DNA of 64,000 bases from Luteibacter yeojuensis (GTDB taxonomy: Bacteria; Pseudomonadota; Gammaproteobacteria; Xanthomonadales; Rhodanobacteraceae), in assembly GCF_011742875.1 (NCBI RefSeq), contig NZ_JAAQTL010000003.1:1-64000 (forward strand), written 5' to 3'. The position numbers were made by a program, and so were the translations under genes. Under the pieces are notes generated by a model. The model saw only the letters and a program-made list of their open reading frames with translations, searched no databases and was not told the DNA's origin. Position 1 is the first letter of the stretch, and every line of letters begins with the position of its first letter. Of this stretch, positions 38,624 to 48,891 are shown one piece after another.

Positions 38624-41112
38624 CAGAAGCGATACATCGCGGCAAGGCGGAACGAGCGGCCGAGCAAGGGACGGGCGATGAACGTGTTGGCCCCCGCGTC
38701 CGAGCTCAACAGTTCGCCGGCGCGTGGGTTGCCTTCGGTCAGGCCCAGCGAGTTGGTGATGTTGTCGGCGTAGAGGAACAGCGACAGCTGCTGCGTGGCG
38801 TCGTAGCGGGCGCTTGCGCCGACCACGTGGTACGACGGCAACACCACCGAGTTCGCGGTGTCGACATAACGCTTGCCTTCGTGCTCGTACGACACCTGCA
38901 GGCGCAGGCGGCCCTGGAGAAGGTTCACGCCCGGCACGATGCGATAGCTGACCTTCGGTACGCGGATGAGCTGGTTGTCGTCGTAATCGCGCAGCACCGG
39001 CGCGTTGGCGACGACGTCGGTATAGCTCAGGCCTTTGTACTTCGGATCCTGCAGCGTGGCGTTGAACTGCACGTCGAACCACTTGGTCGGGTACAGCGTG
39101 CCTTCCAGCTCGAGACCATAGGTCTTCGTGCTGGCGAAGCCGGTCTGCGGCGTGGACGTGTTGCCGTTGCGATCGAAGACGTTGTTGGTGAAGCTGACGT
39201 TGTCGTACTTGGTGTAGAAGGCCGTGGCGTAAAGGTCCACGAAGCGGTCGCTGTACTTCCAGCCGGTCTCGGCCAGGTCCATCGTCTGCAGCAGCGGCGT
39301 GGCGGTCGGGTTGGTGATGTAGGTGCTGAGGTTCGGCAGGCGGAAGGCCGAGGTCCAGCGCGCGAACAGCCCCTGGCGCGGCGAGAATTGCCAGTTGGCG
39401 CCGAGCGTCCAACCGGTCTTGTCGAAGGACTGGTCGTAGTGCGTGAGCACGCCGTTGCCCGTGATGACCGAGGTCGCTGCCGGCGAACCGCCGATGTCGA
39501 TGGTCTTCTTGCCCTCGGTGAAGCCCTTCACGTTCACCTTCTCGTAGCGCAGGCCGCCGTCGATGCGCAGTTCCGGCGTCACCTGCCATTCGTCGGAGGC
39601 ATAGAAGGCGTTGGTGTCGGACTTTCCGCTGGCGTGTTCCCACTCATAGCCGTAACGGTAGATGCCGTGGTCGGTCAGCGAGCCGAGCACATTGCCGTTC
39701 GCGTCCACGCCCACCAGGTCGAGCGCGCGGGCGTTGTCGGTGGCGTCGGTCAGCATCGTCGACGAATAGCGGCCGAAGTCCTGGTTGAAGTTCGCGTGGT
39801 AGTAGCCGAACGTGACGTCGTGGCTCTGGTCGCCGAACTCGAACTTGCGCAGCACGCGCGTGTCGTTGATGAACTCGTTGACTGGCATCGTCACGCCGCG
39901 CAGGCCCTCGGTCACCACCAGGCCATTGCCGTTCTGGTTGGCCACGTTGAACACCTGCGAGGGATTGTCGACGTAGCGGAACTGCAGGCCGGTCGCGCCG
40001 GGGATGGCGGACAGGCGCTTGGTGTCCTGCGCGATGAACGAGCTGGCGCTCTGCAGGGCGTTCGGGAACACGCCGTTACGCTGCGTGTCGGTGGTGCTGT
40101 AACGCATCGACTCGGCCAGCTTCCAGTCGTCGCCAAGGTCGTGGTCGAACTTGAACGACACCTGCGTGCGCTTCACGTGGGTGCCTTCGTCGTTGTCGAA
40201 ATTGTAGAGGCTGCCGTCACCCTCGCGCATGAGCACGTGCTCGGTGTCCGGGCCGGCCAGTGTGCCGTAGTTGCCGTTGAAGCCCGGCACCGGGCGGATG
40301 TCGCCGTTGGCGTTCGTGCGCATGGGGATGCCGAGGTAGAGGGCCACCTTGTCGTCCATGTGCTTCACGTCGAAGCTGATGTCGCCATGCTCCAGTTCCT
40401 TCGACAGCGTGGCGCGCAGCTGGCCGCCGTCGTCGGCGTGGAACTGCGGGCGGCGGATGCCGTCGTCCACGCGCCAGAATCCGCCCACGCCAAGCTTCCA
40501 GCCGCTGCCGACCGGCGTGCCATACCAGAAGTCCAGGCGATTCAGCGAGTAATTGCCGACCGTATACTTGACCAGGCCTTCCGGCGTGTCGCCGACCTTG
40601 CGCGGAATGAAGTTGATCGCGCCGGCGGGAGCGTTCGAGTAGAAGATCGACGAGGGGCCGCCGCGGACGACTTCGACGCGCTCGATGGTCTCGTCGAGGC
40701 GGAATGCCTGGTCGGCGTTGAGGTAACCCAGCGCCGGGTCGTGCTGCACGGGAATGCCATCCTCGAGCAGCGTGACCGACCCGTAACCGTCCACGGGGAT
40801 GCCGCGCGCGCGAATGTTGCCCGACGCTTCGCCGCCCGACGACTCCACCCAGAAGCCCGGCACCGACTTCACCGCCTCGGTGACGCTGGTGGGCGCCTGC
40901 ATGCGCAGGCGGTCCTCGTCGATCGTGGTGATCGAATAGCTGGTTTCCGCCTTGGTGCGGGTTTCCACACCCGAACGCGCGGTGACCACGACATTGTCGA
41001 GGTCCGTCGTCTTCTTCTCGGGACTGCTGTCCTGGGCATGGGTCGCGGCGGAAACGAGAAGCGCGCCGACGAGCGCCGTGCGCACGGCGCGGCTGAGCAG
41101 GGTATTACGCAT
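38623..41112 (-). CDS. TonB-dependent receptor
   Basis: An 829-residue outer-membrane receptor: signal peptide at 1-26 (SAATHA), TonB-box-like LDNVVVTAR, plug domain with SVPGFWVESSGG, RARGIPVDGYGSVTLLEDG and VEVVRGGPSSIFYSNAPAGAINF, then the beta-barrel ending in MYRF. The plug resembles ferric-siderophore and related receptors, but the ligand is not evident. It is coupled to an exported PHP hydrolase. The ~195 bp upstream before ubiA hold a CCGTGATCACGG palindrome (about 41299-41311) but no clear Fur box. Confidence 0.9.
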   Translation of the reverse strand: MRNTLLSRAVRTALVGALLVSAATHAQDSSPEKKTTDLDNVVVTARSGVETRTKAETSYSITTIDEDRLRMQAPTSVTEAVKSVPGFWVESSGGEASGNIRARGIPVDGYGSVTLLEDGIPVQHDPALGYLNADQAFRLDETIERVEVVRGGPSSIFYSNAPAGAINFIPRKVGDTPEGLVKYTVGNYSLNRLDFWYGTPVGSGWKLGVGGFWRVDDGIRRPQFHADDGGQLRATLSKELEHGDISFDVKHMDDKVALYLGIPMRTNANGDIRPVPGFNGNYGTLAGPDTEHVLMREGDGSLYNFDNDEGTHVKRTQVSFKFDHDLGDDWKLAESMRYSTTDTQRNGVFPNALQSASSFIAQDTKRLSAIPGATGLQFRYVDNPSQVFNVANQNGNGLVVTEGLRGVTMPVNEFINDTRVLRKFEFGDQSHDVTFGYYHANFNQDFGRYSSTMLTDATDNARALDLVGVDANGNVLGSLTDHGIYRYGYEWEHASGKSDTNAFYASDEWQVTPELRIDGGLRYEKVNVKGFTEGKKTIDIGGSPAATSVITGNGVLTHYDQSFDKTGWTLGANWQFSPRQGLFARWTSAFRLPNLSTYITNPTATPLLQTMDLAETGWKYSDRFVDLYATAFYTKYDNVSFTNNVFDRNGNTSTPQTGFASTKTYGLELEGTLYPTKWFDVQFNATLQDPKYKGLSYTDVVANAPVLRDYDDNQLIRVPKVSYRIVPGVNLLQGRLRLQVSYEHEGKRYVDTANSVVLPSYHVVGASARYDATQQLSLFLYADNITNSLGLTEGNPRAGELLSSDAGANTFIARPLLGRSFRLAAMYRF

Positions 41113-41309
41113 GTTGGATGTCTTCCGGGGATAGAGGCTGCGCGCACCCTCCCCCCGGACCGCGCATTCGTGCGCCGGCCCGCGGCCACTCCGTGGGTCC
41201 GCGTCCCGGAGGAACTTATGCGTCAGTGATGACGGGACCGCTGAACTTTCGTGACGGCCCTATTTCAATCGAGATAAATGGTCATCGGCGCCTCACACCG
41301 TGATCACGG

Positions 41310-42311
41310 TCACAGTGCGAGCGCGATCACGATACCGAGCCACAGGGCCAGTCCCACCCAGTTGTTGTTGCGGAAGGCGGTGAGGCAGGCGCCGCGTTCG
41401 CGGTCGCGCATGATCCACTGCTGGTAGCCGAACAGGCCGGTTGTCGCGGCCAGCCCGATCCAGTACGGCCAGGCCAGTCCGGCGCGCGTGCCGACGAGCA
41501 GCATGGTGAGCAGGAAGGTGCCCATCAGCACACCGATGATGACGAGGTCGGCGTCGGCGAAAAGGATGGCCGTGGACTTGGCGCCCGCCTTGATGTCTTC
41601 GTCGCGGTCGACCATCGCGTATTCGGTGTCGTAGATCACCGACCAGAGGATGTTGCCGATGAATAGCAACCAGGCGAGCGGCGGCACCGTGTTCGTCACC
41701 GCGGCGAACGCCATCGGGATCGACCACCCGAACGCCGCGCCGAGTACCACCTGCGGCAGGTTCGTATAGCGCTTGCTGAAGGGATAGACGGCGGCCAGCG
41801 CCGCGCCCGCGAAGGAAAGCAGGATGGTGAGCCGATTGGTGAAGAGCACCAGCACGAAGGAGAAGACGAGGAGGCCGGCGAACACATAGAGCGCTTCGCG
41901 CGGCGTGACCCTTCCGCTGGCGATGGGGCGCCCCGCCGTGCGAGCCACCTGCGGATCGAGCTTGCGGTCGGCGTAGTCGTTGATGGCGCAGCCGGCGGAC
42001 CGCATGGCGAACACGCCCAGGGTGAAGATCGCCAGGGGGCCGACGGGCGGAAAGTCCCTGGCGGCAAGCCACAGCGCCCACCATGTCGGCCACATGAGCA
42101 GCAAGGCCCCGATGGGCCGGTCCATGCGGGTGAGCACGAGGTAGGCGTGGATCTTCTCGCGTCGCGCGGCCGGCAGGCCTTTGAGCAACATGGCGAGCAC
42201 ACGCTCGGCGGTGCTCGAGGCATCGGCGGGGCGGGCGACCGGTGCGGCAGGCTTGCGCGCACCGGGTGCCGTCTTGCGGCGGACAGGAGTCTTGCGGGAG
42301 GTGGGGCTCAT
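41310..42311 (-). CDS. ubiA: 4-hydroxybenzoate polyprenyltransferase
   Basis: A 333-residue integral membrane prenyltransferase that adds the polyprenyl tail to 4-hydroxybenzoate in ubiquinone synthesis. It has the two Asp-rich motifs NDYADRKLD and YDTEYAMVDRDED and about eight membrane segments. The first ~38 residues (Lys/Arg/Ala/Pro-rich, TSRKTPVRRKT) are an extension relative to E. coli UbiA; an internal start before LLKGLPAARREK is possible but has no ATG close by with a better ribosome-binding site. Confidence 0.93.
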   Translation of the reverse strand: MSPTSRKTPVRRKTAPGARKPAAPVARPADASSTAERVLAMLLKGLPAARREKIHAYLVLTRMDRPIGALLLMWPTWWALWLAARDFPPVGPLAIFTLGVFAMRSAGCAINDYADRKLDPQVARTAGRPIASGRVTPREALYVFAGLLVFSFVLVLFTNRLTILLSFAGAALAAVYPFSKRYTNLPQVVLGAAFGWSIPMAFAAVTNTVPPLAWLLFIGNILWSVIYDTEYAMVDRDEDIKAGAKSTAILFADADLVIIGVLMGTFLLTMLLVGTRAGLAWPYWIGLAATTGLFGYQQWIMRDRERGACLTAFRNNNWVGLALWLGIVIALAL

Positions 42312-42344
42312 CCGCGAAGTCTAGCCGACCACCGTTTGCAGGCG

Positions 42345-42503
42345 TCAGCGTTCGAGGGGCTCGATCGGATCGTCGTCCGCCGGCGGCTCCGGATCGGCAT
42401 CCCGCTCGGGCTTGTAGTGGCCGGGCTTGCGGATTTCGTCTTCGGGACGGTTCTTGCCGGGTTCGGCGAACGGCGGCTGGGGATTGGTGGGAGTGTAAGG
42501 CAT
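42345..42503 (-). CDS. Hypothetical 52-residue Pro/Glu/Asp-rich protein
   Basis: A short open frame, MPYTPTNPQPPFAEPGKN then acidic and Pro-rich to DPIEPLER. GAAGGTG lies ~9 bases before the ATG. It has no hydrophobic segment and would be disordered. It stands in the gap between ubiA and ilvN on the same strand. The frame extends further upstream without another plausible start. Support is composition and position only. Confidence 0.45.
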   Translation of the reverse strand: MPYTPTNPQPPFAEPGKNRPEDEIRKPGHYKPERDADPEPPADDDPIEPLER

Positions 42504-42651
42504 GGGCACGGCACCTTCGGGGGGGGAGGCGTCCAAGCTAGGTGCCGGCCGGTGAAACAGCTGGATACGCACCGTAAAGCCAGGGTAGAGACGACTCGGT
42601 CGAGGGGCGGCAGACGGGGCAGGTCTACACGGTCTGGTAGGTGACGTCGCC

Positions 42652-42966
42652 TCACGCGCGTTCCACGATTTCCCCGGCGAGCCAGAGCGCTGTCCGGAAG
42701 GCGACGAGCAACTCGTGCTCCGCCTTGCCGGAGCCGCCAAGGTCCGCGATCTCGATCACGTCGACGAGCTTCGCGGACTGCTTCACGATCTGCGCGACCG
42801 CGGCGTCGTCGACATCGACCACCAGCGTGAGCCGGGAGACGTCCGCTTCCGGCATCGCCGTCACGACCAGGGATTCGATGTTGTAGCCGCGCGACGCGAA
42901 CAGGCCCGCGACGCGGGCCAGCGCGCCTGCTTCGTTCTGCAGCAGCATGGAGATCAGGTGGCGCAT
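42652..42966 (-). CDS. ilvN: Acetolactate synthase small (regulatory) subunit
   Basis: A 104-residue ACT-domain protein (MRHLISMLLQNEAGALARVAGLFASRGYNIESL) that binds branched-chain amino acids and regulates the large subunit. It contains just the N-terminal ACT domain and a short tail, closer in size to E. coli IlvM (87) than to IlvH/IlvN (~160). It starts 2 bases after the ilvB stop and is the last gene of the cluster. Confidence 0.92.
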   Translation of the reverse strand: MRHLISMLLQNEAGALARVAGLFASRGYNIESLVVTAMPEADVSRLTLVVDVDDAAVAQIVKQSAKLVDVIEIADLGGSGKAEHELLVAFRTALWLAGEIVERA

Positions 42967-42968
42967 CG

Positions 42969-44831
42969 TCAGAACATTCCCGTCGGTTCGGCGGCGAGGG
43001 CCACCGGTCGTTCGCGGCTCGGTATCCAGTCCCCGGTGATCATTTCCGCATAGGTCGCGCCCGGTCCCACCATGGGGTAGACACCGGCGTCCGGATCGAT
43101 CACGACCTCGAGGAAGGCGGGGCCGTCGAAGGCGAGGAAGTCGGCGATGGTGGTATCGATCGCCGCCGGGTCGTCGAGCCGGCGGGCCCACTCGAAGCCG
43201 TCGGCCTGGGCGGCAAGGACGAAGTCCTTCTTGTGCAGGCTCTTGTCCGAGGCGGAGAAGCGCCCCTTGAAAAAGAGCTTCTGCCACTGGCGCACCATGC
43301 CGTCGCCGCTGTTGTTCAGGACCACGATCTTCACCGGGAGGTTGTATGTGGTCACCGTCTCCAGTTCGCCGATGTTCATGCGGATGCTGGCGTCGCCGTC
43401 CACGTCGATCACGATGCGGTCGCGGCGGGCGAACTGCGCACCGATCGCCGCGGGGAGGCCGAAGCCCATCGTGCCCATGGCGCCGGACGTGAGCCAGTGA
43501 CGGGGCTCGCGGAAATCGAAATACTGCGCGGCCCACATCTGGTGCTGGCCGACCCCGGTGCTGATGATCGCGCGGCCGTCGGTGATGCGGTTGATGGCTT
43601 CGATCACGGCGCAGGGCTGGATGCTCGCGCTCTCCCGGCAGAAGTCCATCGCGTGGCGGGTCTTCAGCGCCGCGACGTGCGCGTGCCACGGTCCGTAATC
43701 GCCGCGTATGCCCTTGTCCCGGCCATACGACGTAAGGCGCGCGAGCGACTGGTCGAGCGTGCCCACGTGGTGCCAGTCCACCGTCTTCACCTTGCCGATC
43801 TCGGCGGGATCGATGTCGATCTGGGCGATCGCCCGCGCCCGCGGCGCGAACTTCGCGGGGACGCCTACGACGCGATCGTCGAAGCGGGCGCCGAGGGCGA
43901 ACACGAAATCGCAGTCGTCCATCGCGTAGTTGGCATAAGCCGCACCATGCATGCCGAGCATGTCCAGCGCGAGCGGATCGGTGGTGTCGAATCCGCCGAT
44001 GCCCATGAGGGTGGTGACGACGGGGATGCCGTGCTCGTGTGCGAAGTCGCGCAACGCGTCGGCCGCGCCGGCCGACACCACGCCGCCGCCGGCATAGATG
44101 AGGGGACGCCGCGCCTGGCCGAGGAGGGTGAAGAACCGTGCGCATTCCTCGTCGGGAATCGTCGCCGACTGCACGGCATGCAGCCGCGAGCGATAGCCGC
44201 GCACCGGCAGTTCGCGGCTGCCGTGGAACACGACGGGGGCGTTCTGCACGTCCTTCGGGATGTCGATGACGACCGGACCCGGACGTCCGCTGCGGGCGAT
44301 ATGGAAGGCGGTGCGAAGCGTGGCCTCCAGGGTGGCCGGATCGGTCGCGAGGAAGACATGCTTCGCGCACGAACCCATGATGGTGCTGACGGGGGCCTCC
44401 TGGAACGCGTCCGTGCCGATCGCCGCCGTGGGAACCTGTCCGCAGATCACCACCAGCGGGATGGAATCGGCCATGCAATCGCGTACGGGCGTGACGGCAT
44501 TCGTCGCACCCGGTCCGGATGTGACCAGGGCCACGCCCACGCGGCCCGATGCCCGCGCATAACCCGCGGCCATGAAACACGCCCCTTGCTCGTTGGCCGG
44601 CACGATGAGCGGCATGGGCTCGCCGCCACCCTCGCGCGGATGCGCGCCGTTGTAGCGGAATACCGCATCGTAAACGGGAAGGATGGCGCCGCCGGAATAG
44701 CCGAAGAGGACATCGAGACCTTCGTCGGCAAGTACCTGCACGACGACATCCGCACCGGTAAGGGTCCGGCCGGCCAGGGAATGAATCGGGTCGGGGCGAA
44801 CATCGTCGACGGTGTCCAGTTGGGCGTTCAC
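42969..44831 (-). CDS. ilvB: Acetolactate synthase large subunit
   Basis: A 620-residue TPP enzyme that forms 2-acetolactate or 2-aceto-2-hydroxybutyrate, the first common step to Val, Leu and Ile. It has the catalytic Glu in ANEQGACFMAAGYARASG, an FAD-binding middle domain (GARFDDRVVG), and the TPP/Mg motif DVDGDASIRMN...LNN. The start is GTG at 44831 with AGGAAAGAG before it. A REP-like pair lies between it and ilvC. Confidence 0.96.
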   Translation of the reverse strand: MNAQLDTVDDVRPDPIHSLAGRTLTGADVVVQVLADEGLDVLFGYSGGAILPVYDAVFRYNGAHPREGGGEPMPLIVPANEQGACFMAAGYARASGRVGVALVTSGPGATNAVTPVRDCMADSIPLVVICGQVPTAAIGTDAFQEAPVSTIMGSCAKHVFLATDPATLEATLRTAFHIARSGRPGPVVIDIPKDVQNAPVVFHGSRELPVRGYRSRLHAVQSATIPDEECARFFTLLGQARRPLIYAGGGVVSAGAADALRDFAHEHGIPVVTTLMGIGGFDTTDPLALDMLGMHGAAYANYAMDDCDFVFALGARFDDRVVGVPAKFAPRARAIAQIDIDPAEIGKVKTVDWHHVGTLDQSLARLTSYGRDKGIRGDYGPWHAHVAALKTRHAMDFCRESASIQPCAVIEAINRITDGRAIISTGVGQHQMWAAQYFDFREPRHWLTSGAMGTMGFGLPAAIGAQFARRDRIVIDVDGDASIRMNIGELETVTTYNLPVKIVVLNNSGDGMVRQWQKLFFKGRFSASDKSLHKKDFVLAAQADGFEWARRLDDPAAIDTTIADFLAFDGPAFLEVVIDPDAGVYPMVGPGATYAEMITGDWIPSRERPVALAAEPTGMF

Positions 44832-44879
44832 GGCAACTCTTTCCTATTCAGCTGATGGATCGACGGTGAAGCCACTTCA

Positions 44880-44962
44880 TGTAGGAGCCGCTATAGCGGC
44901 GAGAAGCCGACGGAGCGGTGAAGCGACGCGGTCACTCCCTCGCCGCTATAGCGGCTCCTACA
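44880..44962. repeat. REP-like palindromic element, copy 4, in the ilvC-ilvB gap
   Basis: Perfect 24-bp inverted arms (44880-44903 and 44939-44962) with the TATAG core enclose GAAGCC...GGAGCGGTGAAGCGACG. The whole folds into one hairpin inside the transcribed operon, 48 bp upstream of the ilvB start codon. Confidence 0.93.
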
Positions 44963-44975
44963 AATCAGCGGCGGG

Positions 44976-46001
44976 TCACGGTGTTTTGGCCGCTTCGGTC
45001 TCGCGTTGGGCTTTCGGCTGGTTGGCAGCCAGCCACGGCATCCGCGCACGCAACCGCGCGCCGACCTTCTCGATCGGGTGCTCTAGGTCGCGCTGCTTGA
45101 ACGCCTTGTAGTTCGGCAGGCCCGCCTTGTATTCCGCCGTCCATTCGCGGGCGAAGGTGCCGTCCTGGATCTCTTTCAACACGGCTTTCATGCGCTCCTT
45201 CGTGCCCTCGTCGACCACGCGCGGACCGCGGGTGTAGTCGCCGTACTGCGCCGTCTCCGAGATGAACTCGAGCATGCGGGCGATGCCGCCTTCGTAGAAC
45301 AGGTCAACGATGAGCTTCAACTCGTGCATCACTTCGTAATAGGCGATCTCGGGGCGATAGCCCGCCTCGACGAGCGTTTCGAAACCCTTGATGACCAGTT
45401 CGGACGCGCCACCGCAGAGCACGGCCTGCTCGCCGAAAAGATCGGTTTCGGTTTCTTCCTTGAAGTCGGTCTCGATGAGCATGGCTCGTGCGCCGCCGAT
45501 ACCCGCCGCATAGGCCGTGGCGCGTTCGGTGGCCTTGCCGGTGACGTCCTGGTGCACGGCATAGAGGCAGGGCACGCCGCGGCCGATCTCGTATTCGCGA
45601 CGCACGAGCGCGCCCGGGCCTTTCGGTGCGACGAGCACCACGTCGATGTCGGCGCGCGGTGCGATCTGGCCGAAGTGCACATTGAAGCCGTGGGCGAAGA
45701 GCAGCGTGGCGCCGGGTTTCATGTTCGCCTCGATGGCGTCCTTGTAGATGCCCGGCTGGGTCATGTCCGGCGTGAGCACGGCGACGAGGTCGGCGCCGCG
45801 CACGGCGTCCGCCGGTTCCGCCACGGCGAAGCCGTCGACATAGGCGCGGCTCCACGAGGGACCGCCGGGGCGCAGGCCGACCACGACGTCGAGGCCGGAA
45901 TCCTTCAGGTTGAGCGCATGGGCACGCCCCTGGCTGCCGTAGCCGAGCACGGCGATGCGGGCGTTCTGCAGGGGAGCGGTGGTGGCTTGGGTGTCGGTCA
46001 T
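44976..46001 (-). CDS. ilvC: Ketol-acid reductoisomerase
   Basis: A 341-residue class I (short) NADPH-dependent enzyme that isomerises and reduces acetolactate or acetohydroxybutyrate. The nucleotide motif is [19 protein letters not shown], followed by [26 protein letters not shown], and the metal-binding region [12 protein letters not shown] with [15 protein letters not shown] lies before the ATG. REP-like palindromes flank the gene on both sides. Confidence 0.97.
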   Translation of the reverse strand: MTDTQATTAPLQNARIAVLGYGSQGRAHALNLKDSGLDVVVGLRPGGPSWSRAYVDGFAVAEPADAVRGADLVAVLTPDMTQPGIYKDAIEANMKPGATLLFAHGFNVHFGQIAPRADIDVVLVAPKGPGALVRREYEIGRGVPCLYAVHQDVTGKATERATAYAAGIGGARAMLIETDFKEETETDLFGEQAVLCGGASELVIKGFETLVEAGYRPEIAYYEVMHELKLIVDLFYEGGIARMLEFISETAQYGDYTRGPRVVDEGTKERMKAVLKEIQDGTFAREWTAEYKAGLPNYKAFKQRDLEHPIEKVGARLRARMPWLAANQPKAQRETEAAKTP

Positions 46002-46035
46002 GGTGTTCTCCGAAAGTAAGGGTGCGGGCGTCTGT

Positions 46036-46063
46036 TGCAGGAGCCGCTATAGCGGCTCCTGCA
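46036..46063. repeat. REP-like 28-bp perfect palindrome in the ilvD-ilvC gap
   Basis: TGCAGGAGCCGC-TATA-GCGGCTCCTGCA is a perfect palindrome made of two fused arms of the REP-like family with no interior. It starts 35 bp upstream of the ilvC start codon and ends 7 bp after the ilvD stop. Confidence 0.92.
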
Positions 46064-46069
46064 GGAGGG

Positions 46070-47830
46070 TCAGTTGCCGATCAGTTCCTGGGTGAGGTTT
46101 TCCTCTTCGAGTTGGCGCTGCGCATGTGTCGCGACGACCGGCGCATCGTCGAATGCCTGGGTGACGGCACCTTCCGCGGCGGAGCCGACGAGGCGGGCGT
46201 ACTTCGCGAGCACGCCACGCGTCACCTTCGGTGCCGTCGGCCGCCATGCGGCGCGTCGCGAGGCGAGGTCGGCATCGGTTCGCAGTTCGCGCGACGCGGC
46301 GTCGATGAACACCGCATCGCCCTCGCGAAGCAGGCCGATGGGGCCGCCACGGGCGGCCTCGGGGGCGACGTGTCCGACCATGAAGCCATGCGTGGCTCCG
46401 CTGAAGCGTCCGTCGGTGATGAGCGCCACGTCGTTGCCAAGCCCGCGCCCGACGAGCGCCGCCGTGACCGCGAGCATTTCGCGCATGCCGGGGCCGCCGG
46501 CCGGACCCTCGTTGCGGATCACCATGACGTCCCCGGCACGGATGCGTCCGGCCTGCACCGCCGCGAAGGCGGCTTCCTCGCTCTCGAACACGCGCGCGGG
46601 GCCGGCGTGACTGGTACGGCCATGCCCGGCAAGCTTGAGGATGCAACCTTCGGGCGAGAGATTGCCGTAGAGGATGCTGTAGCCGCCGCGCGGCTTGAAC
46701 GCATTGTCGACGGGACGGACCACCTGTTGGCCTTCGGTGGCGGGCGGTGCCGCATCCAGTTCGGCGAAGAGGCTGCGTCCGGTGACGGTCTGCGTGTCCG
46801 CGATCAGCCCTGCTTCGCGCAGCTCGCGGGCGACGACAGCCGTGCCGCCCGCGGCGGTGAGTTCGACGGCGCTGAAGCGCCCGCCGGGTTTGAGATCGGC
46901 GATGACCGGCGTGCGCGCGGACGCGGGCTCGAAGTCCTCGATGGAGAGCGGTACGCGTGCCTCGTTGGCGATCGCCAGCAGGTGCAGCACGGCATTGGTG
47001 GAGCCCGCGGTGGCGGCAACCATGCGTGCCGCATTGTCGAACGCGGCACGGGTCATGACGTCGCGCGGACGGCGATTCGCTTCGAGACAGCCCATGGCGA
47101 GCTCGCCGCAGCGGTACGCGGCATCGCGCTTCGCCGGATCGGTCGCGGGAATGTCGTTGAGACCCACCGGCGACAGCCCGAGCGTGGTCAGCACCATCGC
47201 CATGGTATTGGCGGTGAACTGGCCGCCGCAGGCACCCGCGCCCGGACAGGCGTGGCGCTCGACATCGTCGAGTTCGGCATCGCCGATCTTGCCTGCGCCG
47301 TGCGCCCCCACGGCTTCGAACACTTCCTGCACGGTGATGGGGCACCCGTTATGGCTGCCATGCGCGATGCTGCCGCCATAAAGCGCCACGCCGGGAATGT
47401 TCAGGCGGGCCAGGGCCATCGCGGCGGCCGGGATCGTCTTGTCGCAACCGCACAGCACCACCATCGCGTCGAGGCAGTGACCGTCGACGGCCAGCTCGAT
47501 GGAATCGGCGATCAGCTCCCGGCTCACCAGCGACGAGCGCATGCCCGGCGTGCCCATGGCGATGCCGTCGGTGACGGCGATGGTATTGAATTCCACCGGC
47601 GTGCCGCCCGCCGCGCGCACACCCTCGGCGGCGGCTTCCGCCAGTTCGCGCAGGTTGAGGTTGCACGGCGACACGTTCGACCAGCTGTGCACGATGGCGA
47701 CCATCGGCCTGGCGATGGCGTCGTCGTCCAGGCCGGTAGCGCGGAGCATCGCGCGGGCGGGTGCGCGGTCGGGACCGGTCTTGATGGCATCGCTGCGCAG
47801 CGTGCGCAGTGGAATCTTCTTCGTGCTCAT
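46070..47830 (-). CDS. ilvD: Dihydroxy-acid dehydratase
   Basis: A 586-residue Fe-S dehydratase giving 2-oxoisovalerate or 2-oxo-3-methylvalerate. Cluster Cys residues lie in [16 protein letters not shown] and [30 protein letters not shown] and [10 protein letters not shown] are conserved. GGAGG precedes the ATG inside the leuB 3' end, and the two genes overlap by 4 bp (ATGA). Confidence 0.96.
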   Translation of the reverse strand: MSTKKIPLRTLRSDAIKTGPDRAPARAMLRATGLDDDAIARPMVAIVHSWSNVSPCNLNLRELAEAAAEGVRAAGGTPVEFNTIAVTDGIAMGTPGMRSSLVSRELIADSIELAVDGHCLDAMVVLCGCDKTIPAAAMALARLNIPGVALYGGSIAHGSHNGCPITVQEVFEAVGAHGAGKIGDAELDDVERHACPGAGACGGQFTANTMAMVLTTLGLSPVGLNDIPATDPAKRDAAYRCGELAMGCLEANRRPRDVMTRAAFDNAARMVAATAGSTNAVLHLLAIANEARVPLSIEDFEPASARTPVIADLKPGGRFSAVELTAAGGTAVVARELREAGLIADTQTVTGRSLFAELDAAPPATEGQQVVRPVDNAFKPRGGYSILYGNLSPEGCILKLAGHGRTSHAGPARVFESEEAAFAAVQAGRIRAGDVMVIRNEGPAGGPGMREMLAVTAALVGRGLGNDVALITDGRFSGATHGFMVGHVAPEAARGGPIGLLREGDAVFIDAASRELRTDADLASRRAAWRPTAPKVTRGVLAKYARLVGSAAEGAVTQAFDDAPVVATHAQRQLEEENLTQELIGN

Positions 47831-48891
47831 GCGGCCTCCGCTTTGGCGGTGAAAGCATCGAGGACGGCGCGGGTCACGGCGTGCGTGGTGGCGCTGCCGC
47901 CGAGATCGCGGGTGAGATTGGCGTGTTCGAGCACCTGGTCCACCGCGGCTTCCACCACGGCGGCTTCCTGCGCGAGGCCGAGCGAATGGCGAAGAAGCAT
48001 GGCGGCCGAAAGGATCGTGCCGAGCGGGTTGGCCAGGGACTGACCGGCAATGTCCGGCGCCGAGCCGTGGATGGGTTCGTAGACGCCCGCTCCCGGGCCG
48101 CCGATGGACGCCGACGGCGACAAGCCCAGCGATCCGGCCAGCACCGAGGCCTCGTCGGTGAGGATGTCGCCGAACATGTTCTCGGTGACGATCACGTCGT
48201 AGTCGGCGGGGCGGGTGAGCAGGTGCATCGCCATGGAATCGACCAGCTGGTGTTCCAGCTCGACATCCGGATAGTCGGCGGCGACCCGCGTGGCGACGGC
48301 CCGCCAGAGGCGCGAGGTTTCCAGCACATTGGCCTTGTCCACGGAGGTGACCTTGCGGCGCCGGGAACGGGCCAGGTCGAACGCATGGCGAAGCACGCGC
48401 TCGATCTCCTCCACGCTGTAGCGGCATTCGTCGGTGGCATCGGTGTCGCTGCGCGTCTTCGCGCCGAAGTAGATGCCGCCGGTGAGTTCGCGGATGAAGA
48501 CGAGGTCCACGCCCTTCGTGCGCTCCGCCTTCAGCGGCGACAGCGCCGCGGTACGCGGATGCAGTTTCAGCGGCCGCACGTTCGCGAACACGCCGAGGAG
48601 CTTGCGCATCGCCAGCAGGCCCTGCTCCGGCCGGATACTGGCATTGGGATCGGACCACTTCGGTCCGCCGACCGCCCCCAGGAGGACGGCGTCCGCCGCG
48701 AGCAGCGCCTCGCGCGTTTCCGGCGGCAGCGGATCGCCGAAGCGGTCGATGGCATCGCCGCCAATGGCGTGTTCGGTGAACGCGAACTCGTGCCCGAAGC
48801 GCTGCGCCACCTGGCGCAGTACGGCGACGCCGGCGGATGCGACCTCGGGGCCGATGCCGTCGCCGGGGAGAACGACGATCGAGGCCTTCAT
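47827..48891 (-). CDS. leuB: 3-isopropylmalate dehydrogenase
   Basis: A 354-residue NAD-dependent decarboxylating dehydrogenase of leucine synthesis. It has [11 protein letters not shown] at the start, the substrate region [21 protein letters not shown], the catalytic Lys in [10 protein letters not shown], and [17 protein letters not shown] with the metal Asp residues. It overlaps both leuD and ilvD by 4 bp. Confidence 0.97.
   Translation of the reverse strand: MKASIVVLPGDGIGPEVASAGVAVLRQVAQRFGHEFAFTEHAIGGDAIDRFGDPLPPETREALLAADAVLLGAVGGPKWSDPNASIRPEQGLLAMRKLLGVFANVRPLKLHPRTAALSPLKAERTKGVDLVFIRELTGGIYFGAKTRSDTDATDECRYSVEEIERVLRHAFDLARSRRRKVTSVDKANVLETSRLWRAVATRVAADYPDVELEHQLVDSMAMHLLTRPADYDVIVTENMFGDILTDEASVLAGSLGLSPSASIGGPGAGVYEPIHGSAPDIAGQSLANPLGTILSAAMLLRHSLGLAQEAAVVEAAVDQVLEHANLTRDLGGSATTHAVTRAVLDAFTAKAEAA

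Noticed and set aside
41299..41311. CCGTGATCACGG palindrome between ubiA and the TonB receptor as a Fur box
   Set aside because: It does not match the Fur consensus and lies at the ubiA 3' end, about 190 bp from the receptor start.
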